From Lysobacter sp. (GTDB lineage: Bacteria; Pseudomonadota; Gammaproteobacteria; Xanthomonadales; Xanthomonadaceae): 64,000 nt of DNA. Positions 8,766 to 17,004 of the stretch are shown here, piece by piece. Both the position numbers and the translations under genes were made by a program. Each line of letters begins with the position of its first letter. Position 1 is the stretch's first letter. A model generated the notes under the pieces. It saw only the letters and a program-made list of their open reading frames with translations. It did no database searches and had not been told where the DNA came from. The DNA lies in assembly GCA_019634715.1 (NCBI GenBank), contig JAHCAU010000013.1, forward strand, positions 62,001 through 126,000, written 5' to 3'.

Positions 8766-9709
8766 GCGCCAGCGACGCGCAGCCCGCGCCCGTCTACCTG
8801 ATCGACGCCAGCATCTACGTCTTCCGCGCCTGGCACACGATGCCGGACGAGTTCCGCGACCGCGACGGCTGGCCGACCAATGCCGTGCAGGGCTTCGCCC
8901 GCTTCCTGTTCGACGTGCTCGAACGCGAGCGCCCGCAGCACATCGCGGTCGCCTTCGACGAAGCGTTGGACTCGTGTTTCCGCAACCGGCTGTACCCGGC
9001 GTACAAGGCCAATCGCGATCCCGCGCCGGAAGAACTGAAGCGCCAGTTCGCGCACTGCAAGGCGCTGTGCGCGGCCCTGGGCCTGACCGTGCTCGGCCAT
9101 CACGACTACGAAGCCGACGACCTCATCGGCAGCGCACTGGTGCGCGCACGCGGCGACGGCCATCGCGGCATCATCCTCTCGGCCGACAAGGATCTCTCGC
9201 AGCTGCTGCACATCGGCGACGAACAGTGGGACTACGCGCGCAACCAGCGCTGGGGCGCGCATGGCGTGAAGGCGCGCCACGGCGTGGAGGCGCACCAGAT
9301 CGCGGATTACCTGGCGCTGTGCGGCGACGCCATCGACAACATCCCCGGCGTGCCCGGGGTCGGCGCGAAGACCGCCGCGGTGCTGCTCGCGCATTTCGGC
9401 GACCTCGACAGCCTGCTGCGCCGGATCGACGAAGTGCCGTTCCTGCGTTTCCGCGGTGCCGCGCAGGCCGCGGCGAAGCTGCGCGACCATCGCGACAATG
9501 CCCTGCTGTTCCGCCAGCTCACCACCATCGCCTGCGATGCGCCGCTGGACGGCGCGCATCCGCGCTTCGCGCGGCAGACCGCCGGCGCGGATGCCCTCGG
9601 CGCACTGTGCGAACTGCTGCGCTTCGGGCCGATGACCCGACGCCGCGCGTACACGATCGGCGGCCTGGAATTCGCCGCCCACGCGCCCGCCCTTTCCGAC
9701 GATTTCTGA
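8762..9709 (+). CDS. 5'-3' exonuclease / flap endonuclease (FEN family)
   Basis: A 315-residue stand-alone 5' nuclease resembling the 5' nuclease domain of DNA polymerase I and ExoIX/Xni. Metal-binding acidic clusters are visible: YLIDASIYVFRAW, VAFDEALDSCFRN followed by LYPAYKANRDPAPEEL, HHDYEADDLIGSA, ILSADKDLSQLL and CGDAIDNIPGVPGVGAKTA. The last is the helix-hairpin-helix that binds duplex DNA. The ATG overlaps the upstream stop by 4 bases, and the NUDIX gene follows after 7 bases, so the three genes form an operon. Its role is probably removal of 5' flaps or RNA primers, overlapping with PolA; this comes from the family, not from the context. Confidence 0.9.
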   Translation: MSASDAQPAPVYLIDASIYVFRAWHTMPDEFRDRDGWPTNAVQGFARFLFDVLERERPQHIAVAFDEALDSCFRNRLYPAYKANRDPAPEELKRQFAHCKALCAALGLTVLGHHDYEADDLIGSALVRARGDGHRGIILSADKDLSQLLHIGDEQWDYARNQRWGAHGVKARHGVEAHQIADYLALCGDAIDNIPGVPGVGAKTAAVLLAHFGDLDSLLRRIDEVPFLRFRGAAQAAAKLRDHRDNALLFRQLTTIACDAPLDGAHPRFARQTAGADALGALCELLRFGPMTRRRAYTIGGLEFAAHAPALSDDF

Positions 9710-9716
9710 GGCCCGC

Positions 9717-10274
9717 ATGACCGATCGCGACGAGACCCTGTACGAAGGAAAATGGCTGCGCATGAAGCGTCGCGGGCAGTGGGAATACGCCGAGCGCACC
9801 CACGGCAGCGACGGCATGGCGGTGATCATCATCGCGGTCACGCCGCAGGACGAGGTGCTGTTCGTCGAGCAGTTCCGCGTGCCGCTGGGCGCGCGCACGA
9901 TCGAGATGCCGGCCGGGCTGGTCGGCGACCTCAGCCACGGCGACGGCCTCGAGGACACGCTCGAGAGCGCGGCGCGGCGCGAACTGGCCGAGGAGACCGG
10001 CTGGGAGCCACGGCAGGTCGAGGTGCTGCTGATCGGCCCCACGTCCTCGGGCATGAGCAACGAACGCATCGCCTTCGTCCGCGCCACCGACCTGGTGAAG
10101 GTCGGCGACGGCGGCGGCGTCGACGGCGAGGACATCATCGTCCATGCGGTGCCGCGCGCACAGGCACCGGCCTGGCTCGTCGCGAAGCAGCGCGAAGGCT
10201 ACGAACTGGATCTCAAGCTCTGGGGCGGGCTGTGGATGATCGATCGCGACCCGGACGGGTCGCCGGTGGTATGA
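9717..10274 (+). CDS. NUDIX hydrolase (ADP-ribose/nucleoside diphosphate type)
   Basis: A 185-residue NUDIX enzyme that cleaves nucleoside diphosphates linked to another group. The core of the NUDIX box is clear (RRELAEETGW), and the preceding half is LEDTLESAA, where Asp stands at the place of the first Glu of the strict consensus. Other signs of the ADP-ribose pyrophosphatase subgroup are the EQFRVPLGARTIEMPAGLVGD strand before the box (a 21-residue stretch, beginning EQFR and ending VGD) and the SSGMSNERIAFV strand after it. It is the last gene of the three-gene operon starting at 8169. The exact substrate cannot be read from sequence. Confidence 0.88.
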   Translation: MTDRDETLYEGKWLRMKRRGQWEYAERTHGSDGMAVIIIAVTPQDEVLFVEQFRVPLGARTIEMPAGLVGDLSHGDGLEDTLESAARRELAEETGWEPRQVEVLLIGPTSSGMSNERIAFVRATDLVKVGDGGGVDGEDIIVHAVPRAQAPAWLVAKQREGYELDLKLWGGLWMIDRDPDGSPVV

Positions 10275-10389
10275 GCGCACATTCCGGTCGGTGAGGCCTG
10301 CGCCTCGCCACGGTCGACCGCGCCTTTCGCGACGCACAACTGGCAGCCGCCCTGATCGCGCCAGGCGCCATCGCCGGGAGGCTCTTTCC

Positions 10390-10471
10390 GTAGGAGGGCC
10401 TTCAGGCCCGAGCTTTTTGGTTGCGCGAAGGGCGGAAGAGCTCAAGAGCTCGGGCCTGAAGGCCCTCCTAC
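10390..10471. repeat. REP-like inverted doublet, family A (copy 1)
   Basis: Two 25-bp arms in inverted orientation (left arm begins GTAGGAGGGCCTTCAGGCCC and ends GAGCT) separated by 32 bases. Each arm can also fold into its own small hairpin (GGGCC/GGCCC). Four more doublets of the same family lie at 14769, 20201, 22104 and 54048. Placed 115 bases after the NUDIX stop codon. Confidence 0.9.
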
Positions 10472-10842
10472 AAAAGCAGAATGCGGCACGAGCACCGCTG
10501 CCGCGAAAAATCCGGGATCAGTTCCGGATCAGTGGCGCATCGGAACGCATGGCCGCCCGGGGATGACGCGGCGGAAAAATGCCTGATTTCAGGCATTCGG
10601 CGCACGAACTGCAGCGACGCGATCGACACTGCAACATCCGACAGGTGCGCTTGACTTCGCCCGCGCCGGAGACGACCGTGGAGCGGTCAACGCGCAGGGG
10701 ATGCGCATCCGGCAGGAGAAGGGACTCCCGCGATGAACGCACGGCATCCACACCACTGCACATGTACCGGCCGTCCATGCACGCATGCCCGGCGCGCGTT
10801 CGCGTCGCCGCTTTCCGTACCGCCTCGCAACCGGAGATCGCC
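10472..10842. other. Intergenic region upstream of the decarboxylase–oxidase unit
   Basis: No gene is supported here. It holds a small perfect hairpin at 10578–10597 (AATGCCTG, ATTT loop, CAGGCATT) that could be an operator or attenuator for the operon starting at 10843. An open frame runs through from 10579 in the frame of the decarboxylase, but its composition (Arg/Thr/Cys-rich) and the ribosome site at 10843 argue against translation. No clear promoter hexamers were found. Confidence 0.4.
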
Positions 10843-12594
10843 ATGAGCCGCAGTCCACGCCGCAGCACTGGCCGCGCCGCCACGCGGCAGCCGTTCACCG
10901 TCGCCGATTACCTGCTCACCCGCCTGAAACAGCTGGACGTCACCGACGTCTTCCAGATCCCCGGCGACTACGTGAAGCACTTCACCCAGGCGCTGGAGCA
11001 TTTCGACGGCATCCGCACCATCGGCGCGATCAACGAGCTCGATGCCGCCTACGCCGCCGACGCCTACGCCCGAACGCGCGGCCTTTCGGCGGTGTCGCTG
11101 CAGTTCGGCGTGAGCACCTTCAGCGCGCTGAACGCAGTCGCCGGTGCCTGGGTCGAGCGCAGCCCCATCGTCGTCATCAGCGCCACGCCCGGCGCCGATG
11201 CGCGCGACATCACCGACATGTACGACGTGCTCTACCACCACTCCACCGGCGACCTCGACGCGGACCGCAAGGTCTACGAGAACGTCACGGTGAAGGCGAT
11301 CACGCTGTCCACGAACGTCGGCGCGCCCGAGCAGATCGACGACCTGCTGGTCGAGGCGCTGACCCACAGCCGTCCGGTCTACATCGCCTGCTACAAGGAA
11401 GTCTGGGGGCAACCCTGCCCGAAACCGCCGAAAACCCCGCTGAAGCCGCGCGTGATCCGCAGCCCGGAGGCCGCGCTGCGCAACGCGGTCGACCAGGCCT
11501 GGTCGCAGATCTCCGCCGCGAAGTCTCCGCTGATCCTCGCCGGCGTGGAAGTGCTGCGCTTCGGCCTGTCCGACCTGCTGAAGAAGATCATCGACGCCAG
11601 CGGCTTCCTCTACACCACGACCACGCTCGGCAAGACCGTGCTCGACGAAAAGGGCGACAAGTTCATCGGCACCTATTCCGACGCCGCATCGATCGACAGC
11701 GTGCGCCAGGTGGTCGATGCCTCGGATTGCGTGCTGGCGCTGGGCTCGATCATCACCGACGATTACCTGGCGCTGATCGAAGGCAAGTACGCGCAGATGG
11801 TGCTGGCCGACACCGCCGGCGTGCGCGCCGGTTATTTCAAGTACGGCGACGTGACGATGCGGGACTTCATGGAAGCCCTGCTCGCCCGCTTCAAGGCCGC
11901 CAGGGGCTACCCGATCAAGGCCAAGGCACCGCCGCAGCCGAAATACCCGGAACCGTGGAAGTCGAACTCCGACCCGCTCTACGACGACAGGCCGGAGGTC
12001 ATCACCTACAACCGCTTCTTCCAGCATTCGATGAAATTCCTGCACGACCAGGACATGCTGAAGGACATCGTGATGACCTACGGCGTGAGCTGCTCGATGT
12101 ACGTCGCCACGAACGCCTACGGACTGAAACAGGGCAGCTACGTGTCGTCCGCGGCGTGGCAGTGCATCGGCTTCGAGACCGGCGCGGCATCCGGCGCGCA
12201 GCTGGGCAGCGGCAAGCGCGCCTGGACCGTGGCCGGCGACGGCGGCTTCATGATGGTCTGCCAGTCGCTGTCGACGCTGGCGCGCAACAAGCTCAATGCG
12301 GTGATCTTCGTGATGAGCAACCAGGTCTACGCGATCGAACAGGTCTACGTGGACATGGATGCTTTCCTCCCCGGCCCGCAGCACACCTTCGACGCCTTCG
12401 ACATCCTGCCGAAGTGGGATTACCTCGCGCTGGCGAAGGCGTTCGGCGCCGAAGGCATCCGCGTGGAAACCATCAGCGAACTGAACGCCGCGCTGAAGCG
12501 CATCAAGGGCATCCGCGACCGCCCCACCCTCGTCGAAGTCGTCATTCCGCAGAAGGACCTGCCTGGCCAGATGTACCGGCTCGGCATCGAATGA
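10843..12594 (+). CDS. Thiamine-diphosphate 2-keto-acid decarboxylase (pyruvate/indolepyruvate decarboxylase-like)
   Basis: A 583-residue ThDP enzyme expected to turn a 2-keto acid into an aldehyde and CO2. All catalytic residues known in pyruvate and indolepyruvate decarboxylases have counterparts: Asp in IPGDYVKHF, Glu in INELDAAYAADAYAR, the His-His pair in VLYHHSTGD, and Glu in VYAIEQVYVD. The diphosphate/Mg site is GDGGF followed about 27 residues later by MSNQ. This separates it from acetolactate synthases, which lack the His pair. ATG 10843 follows GGAG. The next gene, an FAD amine oxidase, starts 55 bases downstream, so the pair may act in series: amino acid to keto acid to aldehyde. 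Substrate is not predictable by eye. Confidence 0.88.
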   Translation: MSRSPRRSTGRAATRQPFTVADYLLTRLKQLDVTDVFQIPGDYVKHFTQALEHFDGIRTIGAINELDAAYAADAYARTRGLSAVSLQFGVSTFSALNAVAGAWVERSPIVVISATPGADARDITDMYDVLYHHSTGDLDADRKVYENVTVKAITLSTNVGAPEQIDDLLVEALTHSRPVYIACYKEVWGQPCPKPPKTPLKPRVIRSPEAALRNAVDQAWSQISAAKSPLILAGVEVLRFGLSDLLKKIIDASGFLYTTTTLGKTVLDEKGDKFIGTYSDAASIDSVRQVVDASDCVLALGSIITDDYLALIEGKYAQMVLADTAGVRAGYFKYGDVTMRDFMEALLARFKAARGYPIKAKAPPQPKYPEPWKSNSDPLYDDRPEVITYNRFFQHSMKFLHDQDMLKDIVMTYGVSCSMYVATNAYGLKQGSYVSSAAWQCIGFETGAASGAQLGSGKRAWTVAGDGGFMMVCQSLSTLARNKLNAVIFVMSNQVYAIEQVYVDMDAFLPGPQHTFDAFDILPKWDYLALAKAFGAEGIRVETISELNAALKRIKGIRDRPTLVEVVIPQKDLPGQMYRLGIE

Positions 12595-12649
12595 ACCGCA
12601 CGGCCTTTCCCTCACCGCCTCTCCCTTCAGCGACAGGAGCGACCAGACC

Positions 12650-14677
12650 ATGACACGGAAGACCTATTCGATCTTCGGCGCCGGCGCCGCCGGCCTCTAC
12701 ACCGCCTGGCGCCTGCTCCAGGGCAAGGCCACCAAGGCAGGACAGTCGAAACAACTGCGCAAGGGCGACGTCCTCGAACTCTACGACTGGGGCCGTTACG
12801 ACTTTTCCAAGCGTCATCGCGGCACCCGCGCCGCCGGTGCGCGCATCTGCACCTGGCACTACCGAAACGATCCCGGCCAGTCCTACGTCGAACTGGGCGG
12901 CATGCGCTATTCCTTCTGGAACCAGCATCCCGGCAAGGGCGCGCCCGACCCGAACGGCGGACTCGCGCCGGGCCATCGCGTGGTGACCAAGACCATCGAG
13001 CTGCTCGGGCTCGACAAGTATTCGGTGCCCTTCAACGTCACCGGCGACCAGCTGTTCTACCTGCGTTCGCGCAATTTCTATCTGAACGACATCAGCTCGA
13101 ACAATCCCGCGCCCTACGCCGCGAACAATTTCGACGCATCGACCACGCCCGACCAGGGCTTCGACACGGTGCAGGACCTGGCGACGACCAAACCCTGGGA
13201 CCAGTTCACGCGCCGCGACTGGTGCAGGTTCTACCAGGACGGCGAGATCACCGCCGAACTGCCGTCATCGAGCGTGTTCCAGAAGGGCGACCACCTCAAG
13301 GACATCGGCTACTGGAACCTGCTCTACGACCAGTTGGGCCAGGAAGGCTACGAATACGCCGCGGACGGCAACGGCTACAGCTCGAACGTGATCAACACCC
13401 ATGCCGGCGTCTCGTTCAACATCAACAACGAGTTCACGCCCGGCAGCCAGTACCGCACGCTGTCGATCGGCTACTCGGGCATGTTCAACGCGCTGTTCGA
13501 CGAGATCGAGAAGCTGGCCAAGGCCAGGGGCATCGAGTTCCGCTACCACCCGGACACGCGGCTGCATTCGATCCTGTGGAAGGACGGCGAGGCGGTCTTC
13601 ACCTATGCCGATCGCAGCGACCCGAACATCGCCGCGGGCACCCGCGAGGCCGACGCCGCATGGATGGCGATGCCGCGCGCGGCGATCGACCTGGTCGCGC
13701 AGGCCACGCGCTTCCGCGAACCGCCGAAGGGCGCCGTCGACGTGCTCAACCACGACAAGGTGTCGCTGTATCTCGAAGCGACGATCATGCAGCCCTCGTA
13801 CAAGGTCGGCATGTTCTTCGATGCGCCGTGGTGGGCGCCGGACATCGACAATCCCCCGGCGTATCCGGCGAAGATCATCGGCTACACGATCACGCCGGAG
13901 GACATCGCCGCGCTGAAGAAGCAGAAGTTCCCGGCGAACGCGCTGAAAGCGATGGCCACGCTGGTCGACGTGCCCTACACCTCGGTGGCGGACATGGTCG
14001 CGGCGATCGAGAACATCACCGAACAGCCGCTGGGCATCGCGCAGACCAAGGCGCTGGCCGCCGCCACGCGCAACGACACCATCGGCCCCAGCGTCAGCAA
14101 TTCGCCGATCCGCATGGTGGTGTACTTCGGAGACAACGCACCGAAAGCCCAGAAAAAGCCCGTTTACGGCATCCTGGCCAGCTACGACGACGAGGACAAC
14201 ACCGCGTTCTGGCGCGAACTCGAGCTCGGCCCGAACCGCAACCGCACGATTCCCAGTTCGCAGGACACCCAGCCGCTGGACGGCCCGCGCGTGGTGCCGC
14301 CGCGCATGGTGAAGATGCTGCGCAAGATGCTCGCGGAGCTGCATTTCGGCCCGAACGCGGACTACAGCGCGGTGCCCGAGCCGCTGGATGCCGCCTACAT
14401 GGACTGGTCGCTGCCGCCGTTCAACGCCGGCTACCACGAATGGGCGCCGCACTACGACATCGGCGACGTGCAGCGGAAGATCCGCAAGCCGTCGCTGCTG
14501 TCCGGCGGCGCGGACGCCGACATCTTCATCGTCGGCGAAGCCTATTCGAACGACCAGGCCTGGGTGGAAGGCGCGTACTGCACGGCGGAATCGGTACTCA
14601 ACGACTTTTTCGGGATCGAACCGATCATCGACGACCGCGAGTATCCGTTCATCTGTCCGGAAAGCAGCACGGTCTGA
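12650..14677 (+). CDS. FAD-dependent amine/L-amino-acid oxidase-like protein
   Basis: A 675-residue flavoprotein of the amine oxidase superfamily. The N-terminal Rossmann dinucleotide motif is IFGAGAAGLYTAWRLL (residues 8–23), with the acidic end of strand 2 in VLELYDWGR. A typical second FAD segment is YVELGGMRYSFWNQHP. The C-terminal FAD motif is IVGEAYSNDQAWVEGAYCTA, matching the GE…W.EGA pattern of L-amino-acid and monoamine oxidases. The length exceeds that of common oxidases (about 450–550), with extra sequence in the middle. No signal peptide or Tat motif is visible, so it is probably cytosolic. ATG 12650 follows an AGGAG site. It is the second gene of a pair with the ThDP decarboxylase. 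The amino acid substrate is unknown. Confidence 0.82.
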   Translation: MTRKTYSIFGAGAAGLYTAWRLLQGKATKAGQSKQLRKGDVLELYDWGRYDFSKRHRGTRAAGARICTWHYRNDPGQSYVELGGMRYSFWNQHPGKGAPDPNGGLAPGHRVVTKTIELLGLDKYSVPFNVTGDQLFYLRSRNFYLNDISSNNPAPYAANNFDASTTPDQGFDTVQDLATTKPWDQFTRRDWCRFYQDGEITAELPSSSVFQKGDHLKDIGYWNLLYDQLGQEGYEYAADGNGYSSNVINTHAGVSFNINNEFTPGSQYRTLSIGYSGMFNALFDEIEKLAKARGIEFRYHPDTRLHSILWKDGEAVFTYADRSDPNIAAGTREADAAWMAMPRAAIDLVAQATRFREPPKGAVDVLNHDKVSLYLEATIMQPSYKVGMFFDAPWWAPDIDNPPAYPAKIIGYTITPEDIAALKKQKFPANALKAMATLVDVPYTSVADMVAAIENITEQPLGIAQTKALAAATRNDTIGPSVSNSPIRMVVYFGDNAPKAQKKPVYGILASYDDEDNTAFWRELELGPNRNRTIPSSQDTQPLDGPRVVPPRMVKMLRKMLAELHFGPNADYSAVPEPLDAAYMDWSLPPFNAGYHEWAPHYDIGDVQRKIRKPSLLSGGADADIFIVGEAYSNDQAWVEGAYCTAESVLNDFFGIEPIIDDREYPFICPESSTV

Positions 14678-14693
14678 GTGGACGATGCTTCAC

Positions 14694-14754
14694 GTAGCGG
14701 AGCTTGCTCCGCTCGATCGCGCCGGGAAATCATGAGCGTAGCAAGCTCCGCTAC
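14694..14754. repeat. REP-like inverted repeat, family B
   Basis: Two 20-bp arms (GTAGCGGAGCTTGCTCCGCT and its complement with one mismatch) separated by 21 bases, just after the oxidase stop codon. The left arm folds on itself (CGGAGC/GCTCCG). It may serve as a transcript end. A different family from the doublet 15 bases downstream. Confidence 0.8.
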
Positions 14755-14768
14755 AGGAACCGCGCTTT

Positions 14769-14843
14769 GTAGGAGGGCCTTCAGGCCCGAGCTCTTCCGG
14801 TTTTTGCGCGAGTCACAAAGCTCGGGCCTGAAGGCCCTCCTAC
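14769..14843. repeat. REP-like inverted doublet, family A (copy 2)
   Basis: Two 25-bp inverted arms identical to those at 10390, with a 25-base spacer (CTTCCGGTTTTTGCGCGAGT within it). Lies between the convergent oxidase and pepP genes. Confidence 0.9.
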
Positions 14844-14926
14844 AACAACAAAGGCTTCGTTGCATGCCGCTTTTCACCTTCCCACGCTCGCGGGGGAAGG
14901 TGAAAAGGGCAGCAGTTCGGTGGACT

Positions 14927-16252
14927 TCACCGCTCCGCCATCAGCGCCTCGACCTCGTCCGCGCTGCGCGCCAGCGCGCCGGTCAGCACCTGGTGGCCGT
15001 CCTTGGTGATCAGCACGTCGTCCTCGATGCGGATGCCGATGCCGCGCCATTGCGCGTCCACCGTGGTGTCGCCGGCGTCGATGTACAGGCCGGGCTCGAT
15101 GGTGAACACCATGTCCGGCTCGATCAGGCGCGACTCGCCCTCGATCCGGTATTCGCCGACGTCGTGCACGTCCAGGCCCAGCCAGTGTCCGGTCTTGTGC
15201 CGGTAGAAGCGCTTGTAGTCGCCGCTGGCGATGTTCTTCTCCAGCGTGCCCTTGAGCAGGCCCAGGCGCAGCAGGCCCTCGGTGAGGGTCTCGACGGCGG
15301 CGTTGTGCCCGGCCTCGTAGGGCACGCCCGGACGCGCCTGCGCCAGCGCCGCGCGCTGCGCGTCGCAGACCAGGTCGTGCAGCGCGCGCTGCGCGGCGGT
15401 GAAACGGCCGTTGACCGGGAAGGTGCGGGTGATGTCCGCCGCATATCCCCGGTACTCGGCGCCGGCATCGATCAGCACCAGGTCGCCGTCCTTCGCCTGC
15501 GCGCGGCTGTCGCGGTAGTGCAGCACGCAGGCGTTGTCGCCGGCACCGATGATGCTGCAGTAGGCCGGCACGCCGTCGTGGCGACGGAACACGCGCTCCA
15601 GTTCGGCCTGCAGTTCGTATTCGTGGATGCCCGGCCGCGCCGCGCGCATCGCGGCGACGTGCGCCTCGACGCTGATGTCGGCGGCGCGCTGCATCAGCGC
15701 CAGCTCCTCGCGGTCCTTGAACAGGCGCATCTCGTCGAGCAGGTGGCCCAGTTCGAGGAACTCGTGCGGCGGCTGCGCGCCCAGGCGCACCTGCGCGCGC
15801 ACGCGGTTGAGCCAGCCGATCAGCTTGAGGTCGAACTCGGTGTCGCGGCCGAAGTGGTAGTACACGCGGCTGCGGCCTTCGAGCAGGCCCGGCAGGATCT
15901 CGTCGAGGTCGTCGATCGGATAGGCATCGTCCATGCCCAGCGCGTCGACCGCGCCTTCCGGGCCGACGCGCGGGCCGTCCCAGCCTTCGCGCTCGGGATC
16001 GCGCTCGCGGCAGAACAGCAGGGTCTCGCCATGCTTGCGTCCGGGAATCAGCACCAGCACCGCATCGGGTTCGGCGAAACCGGTGAGGTACCACAGGTCG
16101 GAATCCTGGCGGTACGGGTAATGGACATCGCGGCTGCGGATGCGCTCCGGGGCGGAGGGCACGATGACGATGGCGTCGTCGCCGGCCAGGTTCATCAGCT
16201 GGCGGCGGCGGCGGGTGTAGGTGCGGGCAGAAATGCCGGTGTGGGTGCTCAT
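14927..16252 (-). CDS. pepP: Xaa-Pro aminopeptidase (aminopeptidase P)
   Basis: Removes the N-terminal residue from peptides with proline in second position; M24B family, two Mn ions, cytosolic. The 441 residues match the family length. All five metal ligands are visible: VLIDAGAEYRGYAADITRTF (two Asp), KTGHWLGLDVHD (His), FTIEPGLY (Glu) and GIGIRIEDDVLI (Glu). The N-terminal domain has YRQDSDLWYLTGF, typical of PepP. The ATG at 16252 opens MSTHTGISARTYTRRR; further upstream the reading is out of frame with UPF0149. It follows the UPF0149 gene by 59 bases on the same strand, the conserved pepP–ygfB pairing of gammaproteobacteria. Confidence 0.95.
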   Translation of the reverse strand: MSTHTGISARTYTRRRRQLMNLAGDDAIVIVPSAPERIRSRDVHYPYRQDSDLWYLTGFAEPDAVLVLIPGRKHGETLLFCRERDPEREGWDGPRVGPEGAVDALGMDDAYPIDDLDEILPGLLEGRSRVYYHFGRDTEFDLKLIGWLNRVRAQVRLGAQPPHEFLELGHLLDEMRLFKDREELALMQRAADISVEAHVAAMRAARPGIHEYELQAELERVFRRHDGVPAYCSIIGAGDNACVLHYRDSRAQAKDGDLVLIDAGAEYRGYAADITRTFPVNGRFTAAQRALHDLVCDAQRAALAQARPGVPYEAGHNAAVETLTEGLLRLGLLKGTLEKNIASGDYKRFYRHKTGHWLGLDVHDVGEYRIEGESRLIEPDMVFTIEPGLYIDAGDTTVDAQWRGIGIRIEDDVLITKDGHQVLTGALARSADEVEALMAER

Positions 16253-16311
16253 CGGCGGCGTCGGGCTCGGTGGCGTCGGATGGGGTCGGACTGGCTGGCG
16301 TCGGGCTTGCT

Positions 16312-16872
16312 TCAGTGCAGCTGGCGGCGGTGCTGCGCGGCCATGGCGCAGTCGCCGTGCAGCAGCAGGGCGGCGACGCGGACGAATTCCTCGATCTCGA
16401 CCAGCGCGGCCTCGTCTTCCTCGTCCCCCTCCTCCTGCGGCGCGGCGGCGGCCAGCCTGGCCAGGTCGCCCAGGGCTTCGCGGCTTTCCTCCGTGAGCGC
16501 CGGCTCGCGGCCGGCGGCCAGACCGAAGCCGCCGAGGAAGCCCCGGCACCAGTCGAACAGGGCGCTGCTGCGCTCGCCCAGCGGCGCGTCGGGCTCGGGC
16601 ACCAGCAGATCGAAGGCGAAGTCGCGGTCGGACATCTGCGCCACGCTGGCGGCACGCAGGCGGTCCAGCGGCCCATCGGCCACCGGCGCGGCCAGGCTGT
16701 CGTCGGCCATCACCTGCGCCAGCCAGCGCGGGGAGTCGCTGCCGCCGCCGGCCAGCCAGCCGCAGAGGGCACCATGCAGTTCCGAGGCGCCGATGCCCAG
16801 GCCCAGGGCGCGGGTCGCATCCTCGATTTCGTACAGGCCCGGCATGAGGGGACTTGGCAGGGCAGCGGACAT
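16312..16872 (-). CDS. ygfB: UPF0149 (YgfB/YecA) family protein
   Basis: A 186-residue acidic, helical protein of the UPF0149 family; molecular function is not settled, though YgfB has been linked to regulation in pseudomonads. Family signs are GIGASELHGALCGWLAGGG near the N-terminus, LFDWCRGFLGGFGLA in the middle, and a C-terminal EFVRVAALLLHGDCAM. A Glu/Asp-rich stretch (EEGDEEDE) precedes the last helix. The start is taken at 16872 (MSAALPS); an in-frame ATG ten codons on is possible. It precedes pepP in the same direction, as in E. coli, and is divergent from the GGDEF-EAL gene at 17005. Confidence 0.9.
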   Translation of the reverse strand: MSAALPSPLMPGLYEIEDATRALGLGIGASELHGALCGWLAGGGSDSPRWLAQVMADDSLAAPVADGPLDRLRAASVAQMSDRDFAFDLLVPEPDAPLGERSSALFDWCRGFLGGFGLAAGREPALTEESREALGDLARLAAAAPQEEGDEEDEAALVEIEEFVRVAALLLHGDCAMAAQHRRQLH

Positions 16873-17004
16873 CGTGGGCTCGCACAGCGGGGACGCCGGA
16901 AGTCTATCAGGCGTCGGCAGCGCCATCGGCCAAGGCCGGCCGGCGTGTGGCCGCCGATGCCCTGATAGACTGCCGCCTTCACCGTCTCCAGCCCCGAGGC
17001 CCGC

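Noticed and set aside
10579..10842. N-terminal extension of the decarboxylase
   Set aside because: No conservation-like pattern, and ATG 10843 with GGAG fits the family start.
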